Of a DNA stretch of 64,000 nucleotides, positions 56,514-64,000 are shown in pieces; the first letter of the stretch is position 1, and each line of letters starts with the position of its first letter. Under the pieces are notes generated by a model that saw nothing but the letters and a program-made list of their open reading frames with translations, searched no databases and was not told the origin of the DNA. The stretch spans positions 300,634 to 364,633 of the forward strand of contig NZ_PJIN01000005.1 in the NCBI RefSeq assembly GCF_002929705.1, in the 5' to 3' direction. Made by a program: the position numbers and the translations under genes. The stretch comes from Arthrobacter sp. N199823. GTDB taxonomy: Bacteria; Actinomycetota; Actinomycetes; Actinomycetales; Micrococcaceae.

Positions 56514-57716
56514 TTAGCCAACCTTGCAGGACCCTGATCCCACCGGAGAATTCAGTGTTGGGGCCGCCGCAATGACTGGGCTTGCTTCCTTCATGGTCAG
56601 CGCGAAGCCAACGTTGTTGGTGGAAGTTGCCTTGGCGAATACCACTCCCACTACGCGGCCCTCGGTGTCCAAGAGTGGGCCACCTGAGTTACCCGACTGC
56701 ACATTGCCAGCTAGCTGGTAGACGTCGACGGCGGACTCGGCCCCGCCGGTGATGTCCGGAACCATCATGGGCCCCGATGACAGGACGGTTGCCGGCCGAA
56801 CCTGCAAGGGGCCACCTAAGGGATAGCCGGCAAAGGCTGTGGCTGTGTTGCGGGCAACCGTGGCGGCAGTTGACAGGGGCGCGGCATCTAGAGAGTCGAC
56901 GGCGAGCACGGCCAGGTCCTTGACGGCGTCGAAATAAACCACGCGGGCAGGTAGCGCACCCTGAGTTTGGGTCTGGACCATTGGCATCGTGACACCAGCC
57001 ACCACGTGAGCGTTGGTGACAACCCGTCCTGGGGAAACCACAAAACCCGTGCCCGTCTGGTTCTGACCGCACTGGAAAGCGGTGCCGGAAATTTTCATGA
57101 CTGACTGTGCCGCGGCGTTCCACGCAGGGGTGTTGGTATCGGCATTGGGCGCGGCCACTTCCACATTGGGCCCTGTGGGGTTCAGTAACGCCGGAATCCC
57201 TTCCTTCAGCACCAAAGATCGCCCTTGGGCCACGGCTTCCTTTACCGGATCCGGCGTCCACGCCTCAATCCGGGAGATCACCTGGGACTTGCCCAATAGC
57301 TGTGAGACCAGCGGAATACCCAAGTTCCCCACGCCGAAAGCCACGATGGAAATAACAAGGGCTCCCACCACCACGTTCAAGGCCCCGCCGAGCACACGAT
57401 TTACGGCGCGGATCGAATCGGATTTTACGGCACGTCCGATGGCGCTACCAAGCTTCATACCCAAGGTGTGACCAAGCGCAATTAATATGACTGTGGACCC
57501 AATCACCATGACCGTCCGCCAACCCGGGCTTGGAGCATATTGGCTGATAAATGGCGCCGCAAAGAATGCGCCAAAGGCTCCGGCAATAAAACCTGCAAGG
57601 CCACCTAGGCTCGCAACAAGTCCTACCTTGAGTCCATAGATTAACTGCCAAAGCAGCCACAGGATCAGCACGGCATCAAGCCAGGAGTAACCAAACACTT
57701 CTTTTGCGCGCTCCAA
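56514..57716 (-). CDS. marP: MarP-family membrane serine protease
   Basis: The N-terminal 165 residues are a CvpA-like domain with four membrane spans; the C-terminal 200 residues are a chymotrypsin-like periplasmic protease with the triad His237 (TNAHVV), Asp267 (KDLAVL) and Ser344 (GNSGGP). Cys216 and Cys397 have the same spacing (181) as the regulatory disulfide described for the mycobacterial MarP. The family is needed for acid and oxidative stress resistance there. The start used is TTG at 57716, directly after a TGA; a GTG at 57698 with GGAG upstream is equally plausible. Confidence 0.9.
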   Translation of the reverse strand: MERAKEVFGYSWLDAVLILWLLWQLIYGLKVGLVASLGGLAGFIAGAFGAFFAAPFISQYAPSPGWRTVMVIGSTVILIALGHTLGMKLGSAIGRAVKSDSIRAVNRVLGGALNVVVGALVISIVAFGVGNLGIPLVSQLLGKSQVISRIEAWTPDPVKEAVAQGRSLVLKEGIPALLNPTGPNVEVAAPNADTNTPAWNAAAQSVMKISGTAFQCGQNQTGTGFVVSPGRVVTNAHVVAGVTMPMVQTQTQGALPARVVYFDAVKDLAVLAVDSLDAAPLSTAATVARNTATAFAGYPLGGPLQVRPATVLSSGPMMVPDITGGAESAVDVYQLAGNVQSGNSGGPLLDTEGRVVGVVFAKATSTNNVGFALTMKEASPVIAAAPTLNSPVGSGSCKVG

Positions 57717-57977
57717 TCATGAGCCAGTTCCGAGCGACCTCAGCCCGGCAGTGCGGGCAACATCGAAAGCAGTACAGGCAGTTCCTGATGCCATGAGGCA
57801 CCTATGGCAAATATTACCGTCGAGACTCATGATTCTCCGGGGCTTTTGCCGCTGAGAGTCTGCCAATATGCTGGCAATGGGCGAGTTCAATGCCAAATTG
57901 GTCACAAAACGGGAAAATATCTGAAAGAATCAATATTAGGTCAGAACTTTTTCGATACTTAACTTTTAGGAGATTTC

Positions 57978-58655
57978 ATGGACATCGAGGTATTGCGCCG
58001 GGCACCACTTTTTGCCACGCTCGACGACGAGGCATTCCGCCTTTTGACGGACGAACTGGCAGAGGTTGATCTGTCCCGCGGCGCTTCGGTCTTCCGTGAA
58101 GGAGACCAGGGCGACCAGCTCTACTTCATCGTTTCCGGCAAGGTCAAGCTGGGACGCACCTCCTCCGACGGCCGCGAGTCACTTGTTGCCATTCTCGGCC
58201 CGGGCGAGCTCTTCGGTGAAATGGCCCTCTTTGATCCGGCACCTCGCAGCACCACCGCGACCGCCGTCTCGGAAACTCGCCTGGCCGGCTTGAAGAACGA
58301 ATCCCTCAACGCTCTGCTGCGCAACCGTCCCGAGGTGTCCATGCAGCTGCTGCAGGCCCTGGCCCGCCGCCTGCGCCGCACCAATGACAACCTCTCCGAT
58401 CTGGTCTTCTCAGACGTCCCCGGCCGTGTGGCCAAGGCGATCCTCGATTTGGCCGACCGCTTTGGCCGTCCGGCAACTGACGGAATCCTCGTAGCCCACG
58501 AGCTCACGCAGGAAGAACTGGCCCAGCTGGTCGGCGCTTCACGCGAAACCGTCAACAAGGCTTTGGCCGAGTTCGTCCAGCGCGGCTGGCTCCGCCTGGA
58601 AGCCCGCGCCGTTGTCATCCTGGACGTCAACCGCCTGCGCCAGCGTTCACGCTAG
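57978..58655 (+). CDS. Crp/Fnr-family transcriptional regulator (GlxR/Crp-like)
   Basis: This 225-residue regulator has a cyclic-nucleotide-binding domain (the phosphate-binding cassette GELFGEMALFDPAPRSTTATA near residues 75-95) and a C-terminal winged helix with ELTQEELAQLVGASRETVNKAL near 170. This matches actinobacterial global regulators such as GlxR and Rv3676. The AGGAG upstream of ATG is clear. It is divergent from marP, with a 261-bp gap containing no convincing gene, and ends at a bidirectional terminator. Confidence 0.92.
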   Translation: MDIEVLRRAPLFATLDDEAFRLLTDELAEVDLSRGASVFREGDQGDQLYFIVSGKVKLGRTSSDGRESLVAILGPGELFGEMALFDPAPRSTTATAVSETRLAGLKNESLNALLRNRPEVSMQLLQALARRLRRTNDNLSDLVFSDVPGRVAKAILDLADRFGRPATDGILVAHELTQEELAQLVGASRETVNKALAEFVQRGWLRLEARAVVILDVNRLRQRSR

Positions 58656-58737
58656 TCCCCACTCGCCGGCCCGCTAAATCGCTGACGCGATTTCCCGGGA
58701 ACCTGGCGAGTGTGGGCCCAACGTGGGCCCAACACCA

Positions 58738-58773
58738 AAAAATCCCGGCTGCCTTTCGGCGGCCGGGATTTTT
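58738..58773. terminator. Bidirectional terminator after the Crp-family gene
   Basis: Sixteen-base arms (58738-58753 and 58758-58773) with one wobble, GC core and A/T flanks giving T-runs on both strands, in the gap between convergent genes. Confidence 0.9.
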
Positions 58774-58862
58774 CATGTGATTGAGCGCTTAGCGATAATG
58801 CCCCAAAGGTGACGACGCGTTGGGGAAAAGACCCCGAAAAGTGAGGAAGCGTCGGGGCAGAC

Positions 58863-59807
58863 CTACCGTTCCCGGCAAGCTGCACCCTCCGACGCCGGGG
58901 CTGTGGATACTTCCAAGTTCAGCTGGTCCTCGCTACCAACCACCAGCGTTGCTTGGTACTCGTTGATGGGCCGCTTGTGGTTCAGGTAGGCAATGCATCC
59001 GCGGGCTGCTGCGATCTTTTCCAGGATGACTTCCACGCCGGGGACCACCAGTTCACTCAGGGTCCGCCCCAAAGTGACCTCCTGGCCTATTTCATCGCCC
59101 AGTACGGTGCTGTTGCGCTCCGCCAGGATTTCACTTGCACAGGCCCACCGACCCCAAATGCCCTTGCTGGTCAACAACGACGGCGCTTGGGCAACAGGCA
59201 TAACGGCGGCAAAGTAGCGGGTATCAAAGCGCCTGTGGGCAAAGTCCGGGCTCAGCCAGTGACTGAGCGGCTTGAGTAGATCCGTCCGCAGGGCCAAGCC
59301 ATAGCGTTCCAGCAGAGACGCGAACGTGATCTCCTGCGCTGCAATGGCTTCACGGGCCCGCATCCATTCGGGGCCGTTGATTCCTTCGGCGAGGGAGGAT
59401 GCATCGGGTCCGGCAAGTAGGACCCCGGTTTCCTCAAAGGCTTCCCTGATGGCAGCCACCACGTGGCGCTTGGCTAGCCCAATATCCTCGGTGCCCAGGC
59501 TCTTGGCCCAAGCAGCCGGTGAGGGGCCCACCCAGTCGGTGACGTCGTCATCCGCGGGTTCAATGGTGCCCCCCGGAAACGCCACAATACCCAGCGGAGA
59601 ACCACCGGGACGGTACGTCAAAAAAGTCTTCATGCCGGCAGGGCTGTCCTTCAACAGCACCACCGAGGACGCCAGCCGTGGCTTACCGGGTGTGCGTCCG
59701 CCAAAATCCAACCACGCCTGCGCGGCTTCCCGCTGACCTTCTGTCAGCGGGAAGAGCCGCTTGCCTGCGGGCCGAAAGCCCGCCGGATTGTTACTGGAAT
59801 TCGGCAA
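58863..59807 (-). CDS. Nudix hydrolase with expanded Nudix box
   Basis: This 314-residue protein has the Nudix elements split: FPGGTIE near residue 78, about 28 inserted residues (containing WVGPSPAAWAKSLG), then AIREAFEETGVLL near 125. The same arrangement is known in NUDT19/RP2-type CoA diphosphatases. The start TTG at 59807 overlaps the RidA gene by 17 bp, with GAGTTGA before it; a later start cannot be excluded. It ends the DUF4177-RidA-Nudix operon. Confidence 0.82.
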   Translation of the reverse strand: MPNSSNNPAGFRPAGKRLFPLTEGQREAAQAWLDFGGRTPGKPRLASSVVLLKDSPAGMKTFLTYRPGGSPLGIVAFPGGTIEPADDDVTDWVGPSPAAWAKSLGTEDIGLAKRHVVAAIREAFEETGVLLAGPDASSLAEGINGPEWMRAREAIAAQEITFASLLERYGLALRTDLLKPLSHWLSPDFAHRRFDTRYFAAVMPVAQAPSLLTSKGIWGRWACASEILAERNSTVLGDEIGQEVTLGRTLSELVVPGVEVILEKIAAARGCIAYLNHKRPINEYQATLVVGSEDQLNLEVSTAPASEGAACRER

Positions 59808-60276
59808 TCAACTCAACCTCAACAGGAGAATCCAAGGGCAGAACGGAAACTCCGACGGCGGAGCGTGCGTGGACGCCTGCCTCACCAAAAACTTCACCTA
59901 AAAGCTCGGAGGCGCCGTTGATGACCCCGGGCTGTCCGGTGAAGGACGGATCCGAGGCCACAAAGCCCACAACCTTCACGATTCGGGTGACGCGGTCCAG
60001 ATCGCCAATGACGCTCTTGAGGGCTGCAATGGCGTTGATTGCGGAGGTTGCGGCCATGGACTTTGCGTCCTCAGCTGAAACTTCGGCACCGACTTTGCCG
60101 GTAGCTGGGAGTTTGCCGTCAATAAAAGGCAGCTGTCCGGAGGTGTAAACATGGTTACCCGAGATGACGGCAGGCACGTAGGCAGCAACGGGCGCAGCTA
60201 CGGGCGGCAGGCTCATGCCCAGCTCGGCCAGGCGTGCCTCAATGCGCCCGGAGCCCTGAGTTGTCGCGGTATTCAC
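59791..60276 (-). CDS. RidA (YjgF/YER057c/UK114) family protein
   Basis: This 161-residue protein belongs to the family of enamine/imine deaminases, which protect against reactive 2-aminoacrylate. Typical segments are NHVYTSGQLPF, the helix TSAINAIAALKSVIG, VVGFVASDPSF, and ARSAVGVSVLPLDSPVEVELIA. The conserved catalytic arginine position (ARSAVGV) is kept. The start is GTG, two bases after the DUF4177 stop. Subtype is close to mycobacterial Rv3678c by neighbourhood. Confidence 0.88.
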   Translation of the reverse strand: MNTATTQGSGRIEARLAELGMSLPPVAAPVAAYVPAVISGNHVYTSGQLPFIDGKLPATGKVGAEVSAEDAKSMAATSAINAIAALKSVIGDLDRVTRIVKVVGFVASDPSFTGQPGVINGASELLGEVFGEAGVHARSAVGVSVLPLDSPVEVELIAEFQ

Positions 60277-60278
60277 GG

Positions 60279-60434
60279 CTAGGCCTTCTCTCGCTTGAGG
60301 TAGGCGACAAGGCCGCGGCCGTCGGGCCCCGGAACAACCTGAACCAGCTCCCAGCCCTCGTCACCCCAGCTGTCCAGGATCGCCTTGGTGTTGTGGATAA
60401 TCAGCGGAATCGTAGAGTACTCCCATTTGCTCAT
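60279..60434 (-). CDS. DUF4177 small protein
   Basis: This 51-residue protein begins MSKWEYSTIPLIIHN and continues with ILDSWGDEGWELVQVVPGPDG, then a basic end (YLKREKA). This pattern is DUF4177, a family of unknown role. It is followed after 2 bases by the GTG of the RidA gene, so the two are coupled. Only 36 bp separate its start from the divergent penicillin-binding protein gene. Confidence 0.85.
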   Translation of the reverse strand: MSKWEYSTIPLIIHNTKAILDSWGDEGWELVQVVPGPDGRGLVAYLKREKA

Positions 60435-60443
60435 ACGTCAAAG

Positions 60444-60470
60444 AGTATCCCCTGCCGGTAAACTGGAAAA
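60444..60470. promoter_or_regulatory. Compact divergent promoter with probable leaderless starts
   Basis: A TAAACT at 60459-60464 lies 6 bases before the ATG of the penicillin-binding protein gene, which places transcription start at or next to the ATG. On the other strand GATACT (60444-60449) stands 9 bases before the DUF4177 ATG. Neither gene has a good ribosome-binding site. Confidence 0.45.
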
Positions 60471-62741
60471 ATGGCAGCAAAAAAACACCCCATTTTCGAT
60501 ACCGCCACAACGCTGGGTAAATTGGTCCTCTTTCTGGGCGTCAGCGCGATTTGTGGCGTCTTGGTGGCAGGACTCATGGTTCCGGCGGCGGCTTTGGCCA
60601 GCACTACAACCACCTCCTCCATCACGCTCTTTGATGAGCTCCCGGACGAGATGAAGGTGGGCACACCGGCCCAGTCGTCAAAGATTCTGGCCTCTGATGG
60701 TTCCCTTTTGGCTACGTTCTACGACCAGAACCGGACCGAAGTGGCGCTGAAGGACATCTCGCCGTTTATGAAGGACGCCATCGTTGCGGTGGAAGATGCG
60801 CGTTACTACGACCACGGCGGCATCGACACTCGTGGATTGATGCGTGCCGTTACGGCTATGGCCCAGGGCGGTGGCCGCCAGGGTGCCTCCACCATCACCC
60901 AGCAGTTCGTGAACAACGTCATCATCCAGACCTACGCTGCCGACGGCGACTACGACAAGATTAAGCTGGGTAGTGACAAGGGTGTTGGCGAGAAGGTCCG
61001 CGAGATCAAGCTGGCCATCGCCATTGAAAAGAAGTACTCCAAGGACGAGATCCTGCAGGGTTACTTGAACTGGGTGCTGTACGCCAACGGCAACTTTGGT
61101 ATCGAATCAGCTGCCTACAACTACTTTGGCATTCATGCTAAAGACCTGAACCTGCCGCAAGCTGCCCTGCTGGCCGGTGTGGTCAATAGCCCCCAAATTT
61201 ATGACCCCATTGCCAATCCCGAGAATTCTCTGACGCGCCGCAACTTGGTGTTGGACCACATGCTGGATCAAGGCATGATCGATGCAAAACAGCATAAGGA
61301 AGCCGTTGCCTCCAAGGTAGCCCTGAAGGTGCAGCCCACACGTAACGGTTGCACCACTGCAGTACGAGCCGAGTACTTCTGCGAGTACGTCAGCAATCTC
61401 TTCGTCAATGATGCGAAGTACGGTAAAACTCCCGAGGATCGCCTCAAGGTCCTTCTGCAGGGCGGTTTGACCATCAAAACCACGCTGGACGCGAAAATGC
61501 AGGACGCCGCTCAGGCTCAGTTTGCGAACTTCGCCCCCATTGAGAACAACCCTGACCATGTTGGCCAGGCCATTGTGTCCGTCCAGCCCGGCACCGGCAA
61601 GATTCTTGCCATGGCGCAGAACTCCAAGCTGGCGCCCAAAGAGGGCCAATGGAAAACGGACTACAACTTTGCTGTTGACCGGCTGGATGCCAACGGTGCT
61701 TCACTGGGCGGCTCAGGCGGCTTCGATGTGGGCTCGACCATCAAGCCGTTCACCTTTGCCGAATGGCTGAACTCCGGCCATAGGGTCGATGACAGGGTGG
61801 ACGCCTCGGTGCGCCGCTACCCCCAGTCGCGTCCGTGGACCAACAGCTGCGGAACCACTACCGGCTACTACGACAGCTCCGACCCCCAAGTCGCCCCGGA
61901 CCTGCAAAATGCCGACGGCCCGGACGGCATTTACTACCGGACGTTCACGGCCCGGCAGGGACTCTCCTTGTCCCTGAACACTGCAACCATGGCAACTGCG
62001 GCTCAGCTGGATATCTGTAACATCCAGAAGATGATGACGGCCACCGGCATCCACATGGGCAGTGACGTCACCAAGCCCTACAACGTCTCCAGCATCAGCG
62101 CCCTGCTCGGCAGTGGCGAGGTTGCGCCACTGACCATGGCCAATGCCTTCGCCACCTTTGCCTCGGGCGGCCGGTACTGCACACCTATTGCTTTGGAATC
62201 CATTACCAACGCCAAGGGCGAGAAACTCCCGGTTCCGAGCGCTAACTGCAAGCAGACCGTGAAGCCTGAAGTGGCTGCCGGTGTGAACATGGTTCTCCAA
62301 CAGGTACTGCAGCCCGGCGGTTCCGGTTACGCCATCCCGCTGCAGTACCCGGCAGGTGCCAAGACCGGTACCACGAACGATTCCCAGCAGACCTGGACCA
62401 CCGGCTACACGCGCGGCGTGGCTACGTCCTCCTGGGTTGGTATGCCGGAGAACAAGAATGATTCCACCAACAACAAGCTCATCGCCGGCCAGTATCTCCC
62501 CTACGTTGACGGCTCCACCTATGCAGGCAAGGCCTGGCAGGGCTACATGAACCAAGTCGCTGGAAACTACGATGTAGGCGCTTTCGATCCGCCGCCGGCC
62601 AGCATCGTCTCCCCGCCGGCTCCACCGCCCGCGCCCGCTGAAACAAAGTCCGCCGATGACAACAAGGACTCCCAGGAGAAGCCTGCCACGGAGAACAAGG
62701 ACAAGCCGGCCACCGATAATAAAGACAAGAAGAAAGACTAG
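60471..62741 (+). CDS. Class A penicillin-binding protein (transglycosylase/transpeptidase)
   Basis: This 756-residue bifunctional peptidoglycan synthase has one N-terminal membrane anchor (residues 17-42), a GT51 domain with catalytic Glu108 in VEDARYYDHGG and the STITQQFVNN motif, then a transpeptidase domain with nucleophile Ser422 (GSTIKPF), SLN and Lys631 in AKTGT. The C-terminal 60 residues are Pro- and Lys/Asp-rich. No PASTA domain is seen. It resembles PonA2-type proteins, and its place next to a metallophosphoesterase gene is the same as in mycobacteria (Rv3682-Rv3683). Confidence 0.94.
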   Translation: MAAKKHPIFDTATTLGKLVLFLGVSAICGVLVAGLMVPAAALASTTTTSSITLFDELPDEMKVGTPAQSSKILASDGSLLATFYDQNRTEVALKDISPFMKDAIVAVEDARYYDHGGIDTRGLMRAVTAMAQGGGRQGASTITQQFVNNVIIQTYAADGDYDKIKLGSDKGVGEKVREIKLAIAIEKKYSKDEILQGYLNWVLYANGNFGIESAAYNYFGIHAKDLNLPQAALLAGVVNSPQIYDPIANPENSLTRRNLVLDHMLDQGMIDAKQHKEAVASKVALKVQPTRNGCTTAVRAEYFCEYVSNLFVNDAKYGKTPEDRLKVLLQGGLTIKTTLDAKMQDAAQAQFANFAPIENNPDHVGQAIVSVQPGTGKILAMAQNSKLAPKEGQWKTDYNFAVDRLDANGASLGGSGGFDVGSTIKPFTFAEWLNSGHRVDDRVDASVRRYPQSRPWTNSCGTTTGYYDSSDPQVAPDLQNADGPDGIYYRTFTARQGLSLSLNTATMATAAQLDICNIQKMMTATGIHMGSDVTKPYNVSSISALLGSGEVAPLTMANAFATFASGGRYCTPIALESITNAKGEKLPVPSANCKQTVKPEVAAGVNMVLQQVLQPGGSGYAIPLQYPAGAKTGTTNDSQQTWTTGYTRGVATSSWVGMPENKNDSTNNKLIAGQYLPYVDGSTYAGKAWQGYMNQVAGNYDVGAFDPPPASIVSPPAPPPAPAETKSADDNKDSQEKPATENKDKPATDNKDKKKD

Positions 62742-62754
62742 AGCCTAAGCCTCC

Positions 62755-63720
62755 ATGCCTAGTATGCGAACAGCCCCGTCCCGCTTCACCACAGTGAAAG
62801 CGGCGGCGGGGCTTGCCGTTGCCGCCGGCGTGGGCGCGGTAGCCTATGGCACCTTCATTGAACGTAACTGGTTTTCCATCCGGGAGGAACGACTGGCCAT
62901 CCTGCCGCCTGGTTCGGCTCCGTTCACGGTGTTACACCTCTCCGATATTCACTTGTCTCTCGGCCAGCACAAACGGACTAATTGGCTCCGCGAGCTCGCC
63001 TCGCTGGCGCCGGATCTGGTAGTCAACACCGGAGATAACCTCAGCCATCCTGAAGCCATTGCTCCGCTTTTGGACGCACTGGGTCCGCTCATGGAATTCC
63101 CCGGAGTGTTTGTTCCGGGCTCCAACGATTACTTTGCGCCAAGCTTCAAGAACCCGTTGGCCTACTTCTCCGGCCCGTCCAAGCTGCCGGCAGCCGAGGG
63201 CCGGCACCACCCCGTCCCCCTGGACACCGAAGCCTTGCACACCGGGTTTGGCATGGGCGGCTGGGTCAACCTGACCAACCGGGCCCAGTCCATCCCGCTC
63301 AAGGGAATCCGGTTCGACTTCAGCGGCGTGGATGATCCGCACCTCAACCGGGAACGCTATGCGGGCTGGCCCCGCGGCGCGGTGGGCCAGGACAGCGCCC
63401 CGCACGTCAAGATCGCCGTGGCGCACGCCCCGTACCAGCGGGTTCTGGACCATTTTACGGCCGACGGTGCGGATCTGATCCTGGCTGGCCATACCCACGG
63501 CGGCCAAGTCTGCGTGCCCGGGTACGGCGCACTTGTCAGCAATTGCGATCTGCCCACCTGGCGCGCCAGAGGCCTCAATGACTGGGAGTCCGCAGGACGT
63601 ACGACGCCGGTCAACGTGTCCGCAGGCATCGGCACCGCGCGCACGGCCCCCTTCCGCTTCGCCTGCCGCCCTGAGGCTGTTGTCCTGACCTTGACGGCGA
63701 AAACGCTCAGCAGCAACTGA
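62755..63720 (+). CDS. Metallophosphoesterase
   Basis: This 321-residue calcineurin-like phosphoesterase has an N-terminal membrane anchor (VKAAAGLAVAAGVGAVAYGTF) and the metal motifs LSDIHL, NTGDN, GSND (in place of the usual GNHD), VAHAPY and AGHTHGGQ. The enzyme would face outside the membrane. Targets are unknown, perhaps lipid-linked or cell-wall intermediates. It starts 13 bases after the penicillin-binding protein gene, likely in one operon. Confidence 0.9.
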   Translation: MPSMRTAPSRFTTVKAAAGLAVAAGVGAVAYGTFIERNWFSIREERLAILPPGSAPFTVLHLSDIHLSLGQHKRTNWLRELASLAPDLVVNTGDNLSHPEAIAPLLDALGPLMEFPGVFVPGSNDYFAPSFKNPLAYFSGPSKLPAAEGRHHPVPLDTEALHTGFGMGGWVNLTNRAQSIPLKGIRFDFSGVDDPHLNRERYAGWPRGAVGQDSAPHVKIAVAHAPYQRVLDHFTADGADLILAGHTHGGQVCVPGYGALVSNCDLPTWRARGLNDWESAGRTTPVNVSAGIGTARTAPFRFACRPEAVVLTLTAKTLSSN

Positions 63721-63845
63721 TTGCAGCACTGTTTTCGCGGTCACTGTCCGAACCCCTGCTCTCGATTTCGTAAACTGGCACCCTGTCCGCTATTCTTGAG
63801 AGGTTGCTTTTCAAGACCGTCACTGGTCAAGGAAAAACAATGGAT

Positions 63846-63922
63846 CGGGGTGTGGCGCAGCTTGGTAGCGCGCGTCGTTCGGGACGACGAGGCCGCAGGT
63901 TCAAATCCTGTCACCCCGACCA
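63846..63922 (+). tRNA. tRNA-Pro (anticodon CGG)
   Basis: Full cloverleaf of 77 bases: 7-bp acceptor (CGGGGTG with CACCCCG), D-arm GCGC, anticodon stem CGTCG/CGACG around loop TTCGGGA, T-arm GCAGG/CCTGT with loop TTCAAAT, discriminator A and encoded CCA. Confidence 0.96.
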
Positions 63923-63930
63923 ATGTGATG

Positions 63931-63973
63931 TGTCGCGACATCGTTGACTGATGTAGCGAGACATTGTTGACAG
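63931..63973. repeat. Tandem imperfect repeats after tRNA-Pro
   Basis: TGTCGCGACATCGTTGACTG (63931-63950) and TGTAGCGAGACATTGTTGAC (63952-63971) are two imperfect copies of a 20-21-base unit 8 bases after the tRNA. Such units resemble the ends of some IS481-type elements, and tRNA 3' sides are common integration sites; both readings are inference. Confidence 0.45.
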
Positions 63974-64000
63974 AAGCTCTCTCCTTCGGGAGGGGGCTTT
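63974..64000 (+). terminator. Terminator hairpin at the window edge
   Basis: An 11-bp stem with two G-U pairs and a TTCG loop (63974-63984 with 63989-63999) followed by a T at the cut edge. It probably ends the tRNA-Pro transcript. Confidence 0.7.

Noticed and set aside
57717-57905. 62-residue open frame on the minus strand directly upstream of marP, with three cysteines
   Set aside because: No ribosome-binding site, no recognisable family, and it lies where the marP and Crp-gene promoters must be. It could be real but nothing supports it.
61713-62555. 280-residue open frame antisense to the penicillin-binding protein gene
   Set aside because: It is a shadow of a well-supported gene, with Gly/His/Val-rich composition and no recognisable motif.

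Overview
The window looks like the chromosome of a high-GC Gram-positive actinobacterium of the Micrococcaceae (Arthrobacter or a close relative). This rests on codon usage, many GTG/TTG starts, an actinobacterial helicase/Tad-pilus neighbourhood, a MarP-type protease, and sugar ABC importers encoded without their own ATPase. The assignment is inferred from gene content; no database search was possible.

Layout. (1) 1-12.1 kb is a pectin side-chain locus. It has a PL11-type rhamnogalacturonan lyase (cut by the left edge), a rhamnogalacturonan acetylesterase, a GH42 beta-galactosidase, a sugar ABC importer (binding lipoprotein plus two permeases) with a YesL-like DUF624 membrane protein, two GH43 enzymes and a GH51 arabinofuranosidase. 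The gene set matches the Bacillus subtilis yes locus (YesL, YesOPQ, YesT, YesW/X, YesZ) with arabinan-degrading genes added. Two 12-14 bp operator-like palindromes recur at its promoters. (2) 12.2-20 kb holds gdhA, an ArsR-type regulator with a long tail, acuC, a KtrB/KtrA potassium system, and a tightly coupled operon of methyltransferase, ECF sigma factor and second methyltransferase for DNA alkylation repair. (3) 20.4-29.5 kb holds proC, a TIM-barrel isomerase, ppx, topA, a large SAM methyltransferase and trhO. (4) 29.5-43.4 kb holds a GNAT protein, then the helicase/secretion neighbourhood (DEAD helicase, two TadE-like proteins, DUF4244 pilin-like protein, TadC, TadB, TadA, CpaE-like), a PolA-like polymerase, a CoA-type Nudix enzyme, nth and a low-complexity membrane protein. 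(5) 43.8-56 kb holds acs, then two further sugar-import clusters. The first is binding protein, two permeases and a DeoR regulator. The second is an oxidoreductase and LacI regulator divergent from two permeases and a binding protein. (6) 56-64 kb holds aroQ, marP, a Crp-family regulator, Nudix, RidA and DUF4177 genes, a class A penicillin-binding protein, a metallophosphoesterase and tRNA-Pro(CGG).

From topA to the metallophosphoesterase the gene content resembles the block around Rv3646c-Rv3683 of Mycobacterium tuberculosis, recalled from memory. Here the block is rearranged and interrupted by the two sugar-import clusters. The most notable observations are an in-frame TAA in the first permease of the third importer, the Ogt-sigma-Ogt operon with a lost arginine finger in one Ogt, the shared operators of the pectin locus, a set of unusually long near-perfect hairpins at operon ends, and tandem imperfect repeats just after the tRNA gene at the right edge. 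No CRISPR array, complete insertion sequence or prophage was seen.
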